From Lysobacteraceae bacterium (lineage in GTDB: Bacteria; Pseudomonadota; Gammaproteobacteria; Xanthomonadales; Rhodanobacteraceae): a stretch of DNA of 61,321 bases. The stretch covers positions 1-61,321 of the forward strand of contig JAGWNA010000012.1 in assembly GCA_028871555.1 (NCBI GenBank). The letters are read 5' to 3'. This document shows, in pieces, positions 52,618 to 61,321 of the stretch. Position 1 is the stretch's first letter, and every line of letters starts with the position of its first letter. A program made the position numbers and the translations under genes. Under the pieces are notes generated by a model that saw nothing but the letters and a program-made list of their open reading frames with translations, made no database searches and was not told the origin of the DNA.

Positions 52618-53348
52618 TGCTTGCGGGCGCGTGGCCGCACGTAGAGATGCTTGCCGTTGCCGATGTGGCGCTCCTCGGTCTCGAACAGGCCGATGCCGTT
52701 GACCAGCCCGCTGAGCTTGGCGTAGCCGTAGTTGCGCGGATCGAAGTCTGGCGACTGCTTGTTGATGATGCTGCCGACCGCGCCCAGGCCGGCCCAGCCG
52801 GTGTCGTCGGAGGCCGCTTCGATCGCGTTGCGCAGCAGGTTGAGCAGATGCGCATCGGCGCGCAGCTCCCTGGCCGAACGCTGTTTCGGCGCGGCATCGG
52901 CTTCGGTTTCGTCCAGGCCGGCCAATACCTCGGTGTAGATGAACTTGTCGCAGGCGGTGCGGAACGGTTCGGGGGTCTTCCTCTCGCCGAAGCCGTAGAC
53001 GATGCGCCCCGATTCGCGGATGCGCGAGGCCAGCCGGGTGAAATCGCTGTCGCTGGAGACGATGCAGAAGCCGTCGAAGCGCTCGGTGTAGAGCAGGTCC
53101 ATCGCGTCGATGATCATCGCCGAGTCGGTGGCGTTCTTGCCGACCGTGTAGCGGAACTGCTGGATCGGCTGGATCGAGTGGCGCAGCAGCACCTCCTTCC
53201 AGCCGGTGAGGTCGGGCTTGGTCCAGTCGCCGTAGATGCGCTTCACATGCGCGGTGCCGTACTTGGCGATCTCGGCCAGCAGACCATCGACGATCGCCGG
53301 GCGGGCGTTGTCGGCATCGATCAGTACGGCGAGTTTGTCGTGGGCCAT
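52614..53348 (-). CDS. NYN domain protein (PIN-like nuclease)
   Basis: A 244-aa LabA/DUF88-type NYN domain (residues 1-150), with the acidic residues of the PIN-like active site in AVLIDADNARPAIVDGLL, KNATDSAMIIDAMDL and IVSSDSDFTRLASRIRE. A C-terminal OST-HTH/LOTUS-like domain follows (LLNLLRNAIEAASDDTGWAG, DFDPRNYGYAKLSGLVNGIG). Members cut RNA or act in RNA turnover. It is coupled to tilS by GTGA. Confidence 0.9.
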   Translation of the reverse strand: MAHDKLAVLIDADNARPAIVDGLLAEIAKYGTAHVKRIYGDWTKPDLTGWKEVLLRHSIQPIQQFRYTVGKNATDSAMIIDAMDLLYTERFDGFCIVSSDSDFTRLASRIRESGRIVYGFGERKTPEPFRTACDKFIYTEVLAGLDETEADAAPKQRSARELRADAHLLNLLRNAIEAASDDTGWAGLGAVGSIINKQSPDFDPRNYGYAKLSGLVNGIGLFETEERHIGNGKHLYVRPRARKQ

Positions 53349-53395
53349 GGCCGGTTCCGGCAGCAAAGGGCGCAGCCCATGGTAGCGCCTGGCGG

Positions 53396-54352
53396 TTATT
53401 CCTGATGCGCGCCGTAGCCGCGCAGGCGTCTGTAGCGCTGTTCGAGCAGATCGCCGACCGGCATCGCTTCAAGTTCGTCGAGCTGGTTCAGCAGCACGGC
53501 CTTCAGGCGTATGGCCATCGAGCGGGGATTGCGGTGGGCGCCGCCCAGCGGCTCGCGCACCATCTTGTCGATCAGGCCCAGTTCCAGCAGACGCGGGGCG
53601 GTAAGGCCCAGCGCCTCGGCGGCGTCGCGGGCCTTGTCCTGGCTCTTCCACAGGATCGAGGCGCAACCTTCCGGCGAAATCACCGAGTAGGTCGAATACT
53701 GCAGCATCACCGTGCGATCGCCCACGCCGATCGCCAGCGCGCCGCCGGAACCGCCTTCGCCGATCACCGTGCAGACGATCGGGACTTTCAGTTCGGCCAT
53801 GACCAGCAGGTTGCGGGCGATCGCCTCGCTCTGACCGCGTTCCTCGGCACCCACGCCGGGGTAGGCGCCAGGGGTGTCGATCAGGGTCAGCAACGGCAGC
53901 TTGAAGCGTTCGGCCATCTGCATCAGGCGCATCGCCTTGCGATAGCCCTCGGGTCTGGGCATGCCGAAGTTGCGCCGGACCTTGGTCCTGGTGTCGCGGC
54001 CTTTCTGGTGGCCGACGATCATCACCGGCCGGCCGTTGATGCGGCCGAGCCCGCCGACGATCGCGGCGTCGTCGGCATAGGCGCGATCGCCGGCCAGCTC
54101 ATGGAATTCCTCGCAGATCACGCCGATGTAGTCGAGCGTGTATGGCCGCGCCGGATGCCGCGAGAGCTGGGTTACCTGCCATGAGTTGAGGTTGCGGAAG
54201 ATGTCGGCGGTCTTGATCTTCAGCTTTTCGCGCAGGCGGGCGACTTCGTCTTCGATGTTGAATGCCTGGCCATCGCTGGCATGGCGAAGCTCTTCGATCT
54301 TCGCTTCCAGTTCGGCAATCGGTTGTTCGAAATCGAGGAAGTTCGGATTCAT
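53396..54352 (-). CDS. accA: Acetyl-CoA carboxylase carboxyltransferase subunit alpha
   Basis: Carboxyltransferase alpha subunit in malonyl-CoA synthesis. The 318-aa protein starts [20 protein letters not shown], has [40 protein letters not shown] and [20 protein letters not shown], all typical of AccA. Length matches the E. coli subunit (319). It lies in the dnaE-accA-tilS block, but here with a plus-strand yajD-like gene between dnaE and accA. Confidence 0.98.
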   Translation of the reverse strand: MNPNFLDFEQPIAELEAKIEELRHASDGQAFNIEDEVARLREKLKIKTADIFRNLNSWQVTQLSRHPARPYTLDYIGVICEEFHELAGDRAYADDAAIVGGLGRINGRPVMIVGHQKGRDTRTKVRRNFGMPRPEGYRKAMRLMQMAERFKLPLLTLIDTPGAYPGVGAEERGQSEAIARNLLVMAELKVPIVCTVIGEGGSGGALAIGVGDRTVMLQYSTYSVISPEGCASILWKSQDKARDAAEALGLTAPRLLELGLIDKMVREPLGGAHRNPRSMAIRLKAVLLNQLDELEAMPVGDLLEQRYRRLRGYGAHQE

Positions 54353-54524
54353 TCGTGGCAATTCATGGCACAGAAGCGCCTCAGTATACCGTTCTCCGGA
54401 AAAAGGCGAGAACGCTGCCGTATGGCTGCATGCCGTGGTGGAAAGGCCTCTGCCGGATGGTTTCCGGGCCACCGTCGGGTGCGCTATTGTCCGCACCGAC
54501 GAGTGCCTGAATGCCGAACCGACC

Positions 54525-54905
54525 ATGCCGATCAAACCGCCCATCGACAACGACAAGCTCGACCGCATCGTGGCCGAGGCGCGGCGCAATGCCGAGCAGC
54601 GCGAACTGGGTTACCGCGAGCGGGCGCTGAAGATGTATCCGTGGATCTGCGGCCGCTGTGCGCGCGAGTTCACGCGGGCGAACCTGCAGGAGCTGACGGT
54701 CCATCATCGCAACCACGATCACGACTTCAATCCGCCCGACGGCAGCAACTGGGAACTGCTGTGCGTGTATTGCCACGACAACGAGCACTCGCGCCATATC
54801 GATCACGTGCGCGGCGGGGTGATGAACGTGCAGGATGCGCCGGCCGCCACCGGCAACCCGTTCGCCGACCTGAAGGCGATGATGGAGCGCGGCCGCAAAC
54901 CGTAG
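54525..54905 (+). CDS. yajD: YajD-like HNH nuclease family protein
   Basis: A 126-aa HNH-family protein ([20 protein letters not shown], then [20 protein letters not shown]). The metal motifs are [36 protein letters not shown] and [14 protein letters not shown], giving two C-x-x-C pairs and the HNH core. It diverges from accA and faces dnaE. Its TAG stop at 54903-54905 is the first triplet of a REP element. Confidence 0.9.
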   Translation: MPIKPPIDNDKLDRIVAEARRNAEQRELGYRERALKMYPWICGRCAREFTRANLQELTVHHRNHDHDFNPPDGSNWELLCVYCHDNEHSRHIDHVRGGVMNVQDAPAATGNPFADLKAMMERGRKP

Positions 54906-54978
54906 GAGCGCGCCCTGTGCGCGAAGGCTCTTGTCACGGTCGCTGCAAAGAGCCTTCGTGCACAGGGTGCGCTCCTAC
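54902..54978. repeat. REP pair supplying the stops of yajD and dnaE
   Basis: GTAGGAGCGCGCCCTGTGCG (from 54902) and its inverted partner CACAGGGTGCGCTCCTAC ending at 54978 form a long stem around GTCACGGTCGCTGC. The TAG at 54903-54905 ends yajD on the plus strand. The mirror CTA at 54975-54977 is the TAG stop of dnaE on the minus strand. Confidence 0.93.
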
Positions 54979-57900
54979 GGGTGGTTTTGCTTGACGATGC
55001 GCAGGCGCGCGGCTTCGACGCCAGGCAGGGCGCGCACGGCGCGCAGCAGCTCGGGGATGGCGTCCACATGCCAGTCCTCGCCCAATTCGAGATCGGCCTG
55101 TGCGCTCCGGTTGTGGTAGCCGTGCAGCATCACCGTGGCGTGGCCGCCGCGATAGCCGGCCAGCGCCTGCTGCAGTTGTTCGACGAAGCCGGGTTGGATG
55201 CCGTTCAATTTCAGCTGCAGCAGCCGTGCATGGCGGCGACAGGCATCGGCCAGCGTGCAGGCGCTGCGGGCGCGCAACTGGAAGCCGCCGCCGGAAAAAT
55301 CGTCGATGCGCAGGCCGCCGTCGACGATCAGCATCTCGTCGCGGGTGAGCATGGGCGCGGCTTGCTGATACAGCTCGCCGAAGAAACTGACTTCGATGCT
55401 GCCGCTGCCGTCTTCCAGCCGCACGAAGGCCTCGCTGTCGCCGCGCTTGCGCACGGCGGCGACCATGCCGGCGACCGTCCACGGCGTGTCCGGACCGCGG
55501 CGGAAGCGGTTCGCCTCGCCATCGTCGTTCTTGCGCGGCTTCGGCGGCTGGTAGCGTTCGGCGATTTCGCCCAGCGGGCAGGTCGACAGCTGGGCCAGTT
55601 CGTCCTTCCACGGGTCGGTGGGATGGCCGGAAAGATAATGCCCGAGGGTGTCGCGTTCGCCTTGCAGGATCTGCTCCAGCGGCCATTCCGCGGCGACCGG
55701 CAGATCGAGCTTGAGGATCGGCGTGGCGGAGCCCGTCATGCTGTCGCCGATGGCGGCACCGAACATGTCGTTCTGGCCCGATTGCCGGTCGCGCAGATGC
55801 TGCTCGGCGGCCTTGATCGCATCGGGCAACTGCAGCATCAGGCTGGCGCGGTTCGGCGCCAGCCGGTCCAGTGCGCCGGACAGGATCAGCGCCTCGAGCA
55901 CGCGGCGGTTCAATTTGCCCGGGTCGACCCGGCGGCAGAAGTCGGCCAGATCCGTATAGGGGCCATGGCTGCGTTCGGCGACGATCGCCTCGCACGCGCC
56001 CTGGCCGACGCCCTTGATTGCGCCCAGTCCGTACTGGATCGTGTGAGCGCCCGGACGCGAGGCATCGGACAAAGTGTCCGGTTCCACGGCGACGAACATG
56101 TAGACCGACGCGTTGACATCCGGTGGCTGCACGGCGATGCCCAGCGCTCGCGTCTCGTTGAGGAAGGTCACCACCTTGTCGGTATTGTCCATGTCCGCGG
56201 AGATCGTCGCAGCCATGAATTCGGCCGGATAGTGCGCCTTCAGCCACGCGGTCTGGTAGCTGACCAGCGCGTAGGCGGCGGCATGCGACTTGTTGAAACC
56301 GTAGCCGGCGAATTTCTCCATCAGGTCGAAGATGGTGTCGGCCTTGTCGCCGCCGAGTCCGTTGTCGGCCGCGCCCACGCGGAACTTGGCGCGCTCCTCG
56401 GCCATTTTTGCGGCGTCCTTCTTGCCCATCGCGCGGCGCAGCAGGTCGGCGCCGCCGAGCGAGTAGCCGCCCACGATCTGCGCCATCTGCATCACCTGCT
56501 CCTGGTAGACCATGATGCCGTAGGTCTCCTTGAGGATAGGCTCGACGCGCGGGTCGGGATATTCCACTTCCTCGCGGCCGTGCTTGCGCGCGATGAAGCT
56601 GGGAATCAGGTCCATCGGGCCGGGGCGGTACAGCGCCACCAGCGCGATGATGTCCTCGAAGCGGTCGGGCCGGGCGTCCTTGAGCATGCGCTGCATGCCG
56701 GAGGATTCGAGCTGGAACACGGCGACCGTCTGCGCCTTTTTCAGCAGCTCGTACGGTGCCGGGTCGTCCAGCGGCAGCTGCGAGATATCCAGCGGCGCCT
56801 CACCGGACTTCACGCGGCGCGCGTTGATCGCCTTCACCGCCCAGTCGATGATGGTCAGCGTGCGCAGGCCGAGAAAGTCGAACTTCACCAGGCCGACCGC
56901 CTCCACGTCGTCCTTGTCGTACTGGGTGACCACGCTGCCGCCGCCGGCTTCGCAATACAGCGGTGCGAAGTCGGTCAACGGGGTTGGCGCGATCACCACG
57001 CCGCCGGCGTGCTTGCCGGCGTTGCGGGTGAGGTTTTCCAGTTTCAGCGCCAGGTCGATCAGCGCGCGCGCGTCTTCGTCCTGCTCGTACGCCTCGCAGA
57101 ATTCCCTGACGACGCGATCGGTTTCCTTTTTCGCCTTCTCGGAGCGGCCCAGCGCATCGGAAAGCGTCAGGTCCAGCGGACGCGGCGGGATCAGCTTGGC
57201 CAGCTTGTCGACCTGGCTGTAGCCCATGCCGAGCACGCGGCCGGAATCGCGCAGCACCGCCTTGGCCGCCATCGAGCCGTAGGTGATGATCTGGCTGACG
57301 CGATCGCGGCCGTACTTGCGCGCGACGTAGTCGATCACCTCGTCGCGGCGGTCCATGCAGAAGTCGATGTCGAAGTCGGGCATCGACACGCGTTCGGGAT
57401 TGAGGAAGCGCTCGAACAGCAGGTTGAACTGCAGCGGATCCAGGTCGGTGATCTTCAGCGCCCAGGCCACCAGCGAACCGGCACCGGAACCGCGGCCGGG
57501 GCCGACCGGGATGTCGTTCTGCTTGCCCCAGTTGATGAAGTCCGCCACGATCAGGAAGTAACCGGGGAAACCCATCGCGACGATGACGTCGAGTTCGCGC
57601 TCCAGCCGCTCCCGATAATCGGCCAGCGTGCGGCCACCGGCCAGCGGTGCCGCATCGAGGCGCTGCTTCAGGCCGGCACGCGACAACTCGCGGATGTAGC
57701 TGGCAAGGTCGTGGCCAGGCGGCACCGGGAAGTCCGGCAGGTAATACTTGCCGAACTCCAGCGTCAGGTTGCAGCGCCTGGCCAGTTCGACGGCGTTTTC
57801 CAGCGCTTCGGGCAGGTCGGCGAACAGTACGGCCATCTCCTCGGGCGATTTGAGGTATTGCTGGTCGCTGTACTCGCGCGGGCGCTTGGGGTCGGCCAGC

Positions 57901-58562
57901 ACGCGGCCCTGATTGATGCACACGCGCGCCTCGTGCGCCTCGAAGTCGTCCTGCCTGAGGAATCGCACGTCGTTGCTGGCAAGCACCGGCAGATGGAGTT
58001 CGGCGGCCAGGGCCAGCGCGGCGGTATTCCAGTCTTCCTCGCCGTCGCGGCCGCAGCGGGTCAACTCCAGGTACAGCCGGCCGGGGAACAACTGCACGAG
58101 CGGGCGCAGTTGTGCCAGCGCCGCATCGATGCCCTTGCTCGCGGCGACGCGGCCGACTGCGCTGTCGCGGCCGAGCAGGGCGATCAGCCCGTCGGCGGCG
58201 GCCGGCAACCAGTGCGCCTCGATCAGCGCATGGCCGCCATGCTGGCCTTCGCGCCATGCGCGCGAAACCAGCCGCGACAGGTTGAGGTAGCCGGCGCGGT
58301 TCTGGCACAGCGCGGTGAGCCGCCACGGCCGCGGATCGTCCGGCGAGGCGATCCGCAAGTCGCTGCCGCAGATCGGCTTGATGCCGGCCGCGCTGCAGGC
58401 CTTGTAGAACTTGACCAGCGCGAACATGTTGCATTCGTCGGTGAGAGCCACCGCGGGCATCCCTGCGTGCACGCAGGCTTCGACCAGCGCCTTGATGCGG
58501 ATGGTCGAGTCGGCCAGCGAGTATTCGCTGTGCAGGTGCGGATGGGTATAGCGGACGGTCAT
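54975..58562 (-). CDS. dnaE: DNA polymerase III subunit alpha
   Basis: Catalytic subunit of the replicative polymerase, 1195 aa (E. coli 1160). It starts MTVRYTHPHLHSEYSLADST, the PHP domain. Catalytic aspartates are in PDFDIDFCMDRRDEVIDYVA, and other motifs include GPGRGSGAGSLVAWALKITD and YRPGPMDLIPSFIARKHGRE. A C-terminal OB-fold region includes PWTVAGMVAAVRKRGDSEAF. The stop codon is the outer TAG of a REP element. Confidence 0.98.
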   Translation of the reverse strand: MTVRYTHPHLHSEYSLADSTIRIKALVEACVHAGMPAVALTDECNMFALVKFYKACSAAGIKPICGSDLRIASPDDPRPWRLTALCQNRAGYLNLSRLVSRAWREGQHGGHALIEAHWLPAAADGLIALLGRDSAVGRVAASKGIDAALAQLRPLVQLFPGRLYLELTRCGRDGEEDWNTAALALAAELHLPVLASNDVRFLRQDDFEAHEARVCINQGRVLADPKRPREYSDQQYLKSPEEMAVLFADLPEALENAVELARRCNLTLEFGKYYLPDFPVPPGHDLASYIRELSRAGLKQRLDAAPLAGGRTLADYRERLERELDVIVAMGFPGYFLIVADFINWGKQNDIPVGPGRGSGAGSLVAWALKITDLDPLQFNLLFERFLNPERVSMPDFDIDFCMDRRDEVIDYVARKYGRDRVSQIITYGSMAAKAVLRDSGRVLGMGYSQVDKLAKLIPPRPLDLTLSDALGRSEKAKKETDRVVREFCEAYEQDEDARALIDLALKLENLTRNAGKHAGGVVIAPTPLTDFAPLYCEAGGGSVVTQYDKDDVEAVGLVKFDFLGLRTLTIIDWAVKAINARRVKSGEAPLDISQLPLDDPAPYELLKKAQTVAVFQLESSGMQRMLKDARPDRFEDIIALVALYRPGPMDLIPSFIARKHGREEVEYPDPRVEPILKETYGIMVYQEQVMQMAQIVGGYSLGGADLLRRAMGKKDAAKMAEERAKFRVGAADNGLGGDKADTIFDLMEKFAGYGFNKSHAAAYALVSYQTAWLKAHYPAEFMAATISADMDNTDKVVTFLNETRALGIAVQPPDVNASVYMFVAVEPDTLSDASRPGAHTIQYGLGAIKGVGQGACEAIVAERSHGPYTDLADFCRRVDPGKLNRRVLEALILSGALDRLAPNRASLMLQLPDAIKAAEQHLRDRQSGQNDMFGAAIGDSMTGSATPILKLDLPVAAEWPLEQILQGERDTLGHYLSGHPTDPWKDELAQLSTCPLGEIAERYQPPKPRKNDDGEANRFRRGPDTPWTVAGMVAAVRKRGDSEAFVRLEDGSGSIEVSFFGELYQQAAPMLTRDEMLIVDGGLRIDDFSGGGFQLRARSACTLADACRRHARLLQLKLNGIQPGFVEQLQQALAGYRGGHATVMLHGYHNRSAQADLELGEDWHVDAIPELLRAVRALPGVEAARLRIVKQNHP

Positions 58563-58569
58563 GCGGGTT

Positions 58570-58733
58570 AGCAGCCTGTCGGGCTTTGCTGGTCGAGGCG
58601 AGAATTTGGCTGTGCGGTCCAGATTTTCGACGCTTCGCCGGCCCATGGTGGTTCCATGGGTCAAGACGCGGCGGAAATCTGTCCTCGCACAGCCGGATTC
58701 GCAGCCCGGCCGAGCAAGGTCCGACAGGCTGCT
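58570..58733. repeat. Large imperfect palindrome between dnaE and rnhB
   Basis: The left end AGCAGCCTGTCGG (58570-58582) is mirrored by CCGACAGGCTGCT (58721-58733). Similarity between arms continues inward for about 60 bases (TTTGGCTGTGCGG against CACAGCCGGATTC, and CCAGATTTTCGACG against GCGGAAATCTGTCC) to a centre CCCATGGTGGTTCCATGGG. The 164-bp unit has no reading frame of note. It lies just upstream of dnaE. Confidence 0.85.
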
Positions 58734-58850
58734 AGTGCGATGAATCCGTGCAGGCTAACCGGCACCCGGTGCAGCGGCAAGATTGACTTTCGCTGCGCTT
58801 GCGGGAAGCGGGACCGGGCCTGACTGCGCGCGGTTTGCGCCGGCGCAGCC

Positions 58851-59585
58851 TCAGAACAGGGCCGGTTGATCCAGCAGCCTGCGCACCGGTGCAAAGCTGC
58901 GCCGGTGCTGCGGGCAGGGGCCGAGCTGTTGCAGCGAGGCGAGGTGCGCCGGGGTCGGGTAGCCCTTGTGCACGGCGAAACCGTAACCCGGATGCTCGGC
59001 ATCCAGCCGTACCATCAGGCGGTCGCGACTGACCTTGGCGAGGATCGAGGCGGCGCTGATTGCCGGTTCCAGCGCGTCGCCGCCGACGATCGCGCGGCCG
59101 CGGCAGGGCAGGTCCGCGGGCAGCTTGTTGCCGTCGATCAGCGCTTCGTGGGCGGCCGGCACGAGGCCGGCCACGGCCCGGCTCATGCCGCTCATGGTGG
59201 CCTGGAAAATGTTCAGCCGGTCGATCTCTTCCGGCTCGACCAGCACCACGCACCAGGCCAGCGCGCATTCGATGATCTGCAGATACAGCGCCTCGCGTTT
59301 CGCCGCGCCGAGCTTCTTGGAGTCGTCGAGCCCGAGGATCGGACGCTGCGGATCGAGGATCACGGCGGCGACGGCGAGCGGCCCGGCAAGCGGGCCGCGG
59401 CCCGCCTCGTCGACACCGGCAATGAAATGGTTTTTTGCGCTTGCCTGCTCCCGCTGCCGGGGAGAGGATCGTGGTGAGGGCGCTTCAATGGAACAGATTC
59501 GCGCAGCATCGTTTGCCTCCTCTCCCCCCCGGGGAGAGGATTGAGGTGAGGGGCATGTGCTCGCCTTACACCTTCGCACCGACAT
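58851..59585 (-). CDS. rnhB: Ribonuclease HII with REP-derived N-terminus
   Basis: Removes RNA from RNA/DNA hybrids. Family sequence begins at [20 protein letters not shown], followed by [27 protein letters not shown] and [10 protein letters not shown]; all four acidic active-site residues look present (DEAGRG, D of LDDSKK, D of IDGN, E/D later). There is no ATG, GTG or TTG near this point. The open frame continues upstream through Pro/Ser/Arg-rich residues ([25 protein letters not shown]) encoded by REP sequences, to an ATG at 59585 that overlaps lpxB by 20 bases. The 244-aa product is 35-50 residues longer than usual. Confidence 0.88.
   Translation of the reverse strand: MSVRRCKASTCPSPQSSPRGGEEANDAARICSIEAPSPRSSPRQREQASAKNHFIAGVDEAGRGPLAGPLAVAAVILDPQRPILGLDDSKKLGAAKREALYLQIIECALAWCVVLVEPEEIDRLNIFQATMSGMSRAVAGLVPAAHEALIDGNKLPADLPCRGRAIVGGDALEPAISAASILAKVSRDRLMVRLDAEHPGYGFAVHKGYPTPAHLASLQQLGPCPQHRRSFAPVRRLLDQPALF
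59457..59553. repeat. REP elements at the 5' end of rnhB
   Basis: CCGGGGAGAGGATCGTGGTG (59457 onward) and CTCCTCTCCCCCCCGGGGAG with a following TTGAGGTGAGGGG (59518-59553) belong to the same 'CTCTCCC...GGGAGAGG...GGTGAGGG' family as the argE insert. They occupy the space between lpxB and the conserved start of rnhB. Confidence 0.85.
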
Positions 59586-60780
59586 CGTCCACCAGCTCGG
59601 CAATGGCTGCCGCCGCGCGATCCCCGGCATGGTCGTCGCGCCCCGCACGCAGCGTCTGGTGCAGGTGCTCGAATGCGGCAACGATCGCGCCGCGTCGTGC
59701 GCTGTCGCGGAACAGCGCCAGCGTGGCAGCGGCGAGACGCTCGGCGGTACAGTCGTCCTGCATCAGTTCGGGCACCAGCAGTTCGTGGCCAAGGCCGCTG
59801 GCGCGCGCCAGGATGTTCGGCAGCGTGTACACGTCGGTCTTGATCATCCTCAGCGCGCGCGCGATGCGATAGCTCAGCGGTGCGACGCGGTAACCGACCA
59901 CCATGGGGCGCTTCGCCAGCATGGCCTCCAGCGTGGCGGTACCGGAGGCCAGCATCACCACGTCGGCCGCCAGCATCGCCTCATGCGCGCGGCCGTCCAG
60001 CAGCAGCGGCGCGCCTTCGTCGCGCGGGCCTTTTGCCAGCAGCCCTTCGATCCGGGCATGCACCCGCGGGTTGGCCGCCGGTATCACGATGCGCAACCCG
60101 GGCAATGCCGCGGCGACCCGTGTCGCGGCATCGATGAAGATATGCCCCATGCGCGCCAGTTCGGACGGCCGGCTGCCGGGCAACAGGGCCAGTACCGGCA
60201 CTTTCTGCGGCAGCTGCAGGGCATTGCGTGCACCGACGCGATCGGACACCAGGGCGAAACGATCCGCCAGCGGGTGACCGACGAACCGTGCGTCGATGTC
60301 GTGCCTGGCGTAGATCGCCGGCTCCATGGGGAACAGGCACAGCACGCGATCGGCGCTGCGGCCGATCTTCCGTGCCCGTTTTTCGCGCCATGCCCAGACC
60401 GACGGGCTGACGTAATGCACGGTCTTCAGGCCGGCCTGTTTCAGGCGCCGCTCCACGCCGAGATTGAAGTCGGGCGCATCGATGCCGACGACGACGGCAG
60501 GGCGGGCTTCGAGCAGTCGCGCCACCAGTGTCCGGCGCAGCCGCAGCAGTCGCGGCAGGTGGATGATCACTTCGCTGAAGCCGAACAGGGACAGCTCGCG
60601 GATGTCGTGCCAGGATTCGAACCCCTGGGCCTGCATGCGGGCGCCGCCGATGCCGGCGAAGCGGGCATGGGGGTAGCGTCGGCGCAGTGCGACGATCAGG
60701 TCGGCGCCGAGCTGGTCGCCGGAATCCTCGCCGGCGATCAGGGCGATGAGCGGGGCGGGAACCGATTCTGCAGCAGACAT
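59566..60780 (-). CDS. lpxB: Lipid-A-disaccharide synthase
   Basis: Glycosyltransferase that joins UDP-diacylglucosamine to lipid X to form the lipid A disaccharide. The 404-aa protein has [20 protein letters not shown] near the N-terminus, then [36 protein letters not shown] and [20 protein letters not shown], all typical of LpxB. It lies between lpxA and rnhB. The last bases overlap the presumed start of rnhB. Confidence 0.97.
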   Translation of the reverse strand: MSAAESVPAPLIALIAGEDSGDQLGADLIVALRRRYPHARFAGIGGARMQAQGFESWHDIRELSLFGFSEVIIHLPRLLRLRRTLVARLLEARPAVVVGIDAPDFNLGVERRLKQAGLKTVHYVSPSVWAWREKRARKIGRSADRVLCLFPMEPAIYARHDIDARFVGHPLADRFALVSDRVGARNALQLPQKVPVLALLPGSRPSELARMGHIFIDAATRVAAALPGLRIVIPAANPRVHARIEGLLAKGPRDEGAPLLLDGRAHEAMLAADVVMLASGTATLEAMLAKRPMVVGYRVAPLSYRIARALRMIKTDVYTLPNILARASGLGHELLVPELMQDDCTAERLAAATLALFRDSARRGAIVAAFEHLHQTLRAGRDDHAGDRAAAAIAELVDDVGAKV

Positions 60781-60841
60781 GATTCAGCCCCGTGAAGAGC
60801 AGGAGCGCATGTTTGATCTGCGGACGTGCGCGCAGCGCATA

Positions 60842-61321
60842 TCAGCGGGCGAGCGTTCGATCGCAACGGTCGAGAAATTCGAGCATGGCGCGCACATCGT
60901 CGCTGGTCTGCGCCTGCAACATCAATTGCTCGCGTGCCTCGGGCAGCGACAGGCCGGCCATGTACAGGGTGCGGTAGGCGCGCTTGATCGCGGAAATCCG
61001 GGCGGCATCGAAGCCCCGGCGTTTCAGGCCTTCGCTGTTGATGCCGCGCGGCCGGCCGTGCTGTTCGTTCGCCATCATCACGAACGGCGGAACGTCCGAA
61101 CCGACCAGGCAGCCCATGCCGATGAAGGCGTGGGCGCCGACCTTGCAGAACTGGTGCACGCCGGAGTAACCGGAAAGGATCGTCCAGTCGCCGATCTCCA
61201 CGTGTCCGGCCAGTGCGGAGTAGTTGGAGAACACCACGTGGTCGCCGATCAGGCAGTCGTGCGCGACGTGCACGTAGGCGAGCACCCAGTTGTCGTTGCC
61301 GATGCGGGTGATGCCGCCGCC
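60842..61321 (-). CDS. lpxA: UDP-N-acetylglucosamine acyltransferase (5' end outside window)
   Basis: First enzyme of lipid A synthesis; only the C-terminal 159 residues are here. Left-handed beta-helix hexapeptides are visible, with the catalytic-site sequence [20 protein letters not shown]. The family region [20 protein letters not shown] and the helical C-terminus ([20 protein letters not shown]) follow. The window ends inside the helix, so the start codon is not seen. It is 61 bases upstream of lpxB. Confidence 0.96.
   Translation of the reverse strand, partial: GGGITRIGNDNWVLAYVHVAHDCLIGDHVVFSNYSALAGHVEIGDWTILSGYSGVHQFCKVGAHAFIGMGCLVGSDVPPFVMMANEQHGRPRGINSEGLKRRGFDAARISAIKRAYRTLYMAGLSLPEAREQLMLQAQTSDDVRAMLEFLDRCDRTLAR

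Noticed and set aside
54981..58571. A 1196-codon open frame on the plus strand opposite dnaE.
   Set aside because: It mirrors dnaE exactly; composition (Gln, His, Arg, Val, Gly) is that of an antisense shadow, and dnaE has full catalytic motifs.
1..61321. tRNA, rRNA, CRISPR arrays, prophage genes, insertion-sequence transposases and att sites.
   Set aside because: No cloverleaf T-arm pattern, spaced repeat array, integrase or transposase was found on either strand; repeats present are REP- or MITE-like only.

Overview
The window is high-GC chromosomal DNA from a gammaproteobacterium of the Lysobacterales (Xanthomonadales), most likely the Rhodanobacteraceae (Rhodanobacter/Dyella/Luteibacter type). 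The best evidence is the arginine cluster. It encodes the acetylated-intermediate pathway of xanthomonads: N-acetylornithine carbamoyltransferase, argG, acetylcitrulline deacetylase, an acetylglutamate kinase fused to a GNAT domain, argC and argH, followed by proB and proA. A DksA with a long Lys/Ala-rich N-terminus and the many REP-type palindromes fit the same group. No tRNA, rRNA, CRISPR array, prophage or insertion sequence was seen.

Layout. 1-13 kb is housekeeping: the 3'-truncated gene of a FimX-like c-di-GMP protein (-), epmB (-) diverging from efp (+), an MTA/SAH deaminase, ubiG-gph-squalene/phytoene synthase-like genes coupled by ATGA overlaps, folE2, yidD with a dihydroorotase remnant, dksA, sufE and cysS. 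13-25 kb is the arg-pro cluster, preceded by a leader that looks like a classical transcription attenuator: a 15-residue peptide with four Arg codons, an 8-bp antiterminator pairing and a strong terminator. PaiB-like, OsmC-like and cupin genes are threaded through the cluster.

25-43 kb is accessory or stress-related: two glutathione-transferase-like genes, a cation diffusion facilitator, an Slp lipoprotein and rlmJ, all on -. Next comes a + strand metal/copper island: a Met-rich periplasmic protein, a cytochrome c fused to an NTF2-like domain, a Cys/His/Met-rich small protein, and a CusCBA-type RND efflux pump whose three genes overlap by 4 bp. Then on - come two methyltransferases, two EamA permeases (one with a very His-rich tail) and a periplasmic cyclophilin. 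43-49 kb holds an HD-GYP protein with a zinc ribbon, a small membrane protein, a peroxiredoxin, an S4 RNA-binding protein and a secreted serine hydrolase. 48-61 kb, mostly -, is the conserved lipid A/DNA/fatty-acid block lpxA-lpxB-rnhB-dnaE-accA-(NYN)-tilS, then xseB-ispA and fabI. A yajD-like gene (+) sits between dnaE and accA, and a twice-frameshifted secreted-protein gene lies beside tilS.

A theme that gene annotation alone misses is how far palindromic repeats have entered coding sequence. One REP pair lies in frame inside argE. Another is read through in the N-terminus of rnhB. The outer TAG of one REP family is the stop codon of argC, yajD and dnaE, and another repeat supplies the end of sufE. 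Together with the putative arginine attenuator and the internally deleted dihydroorotase, these are the observations I would follow up first.
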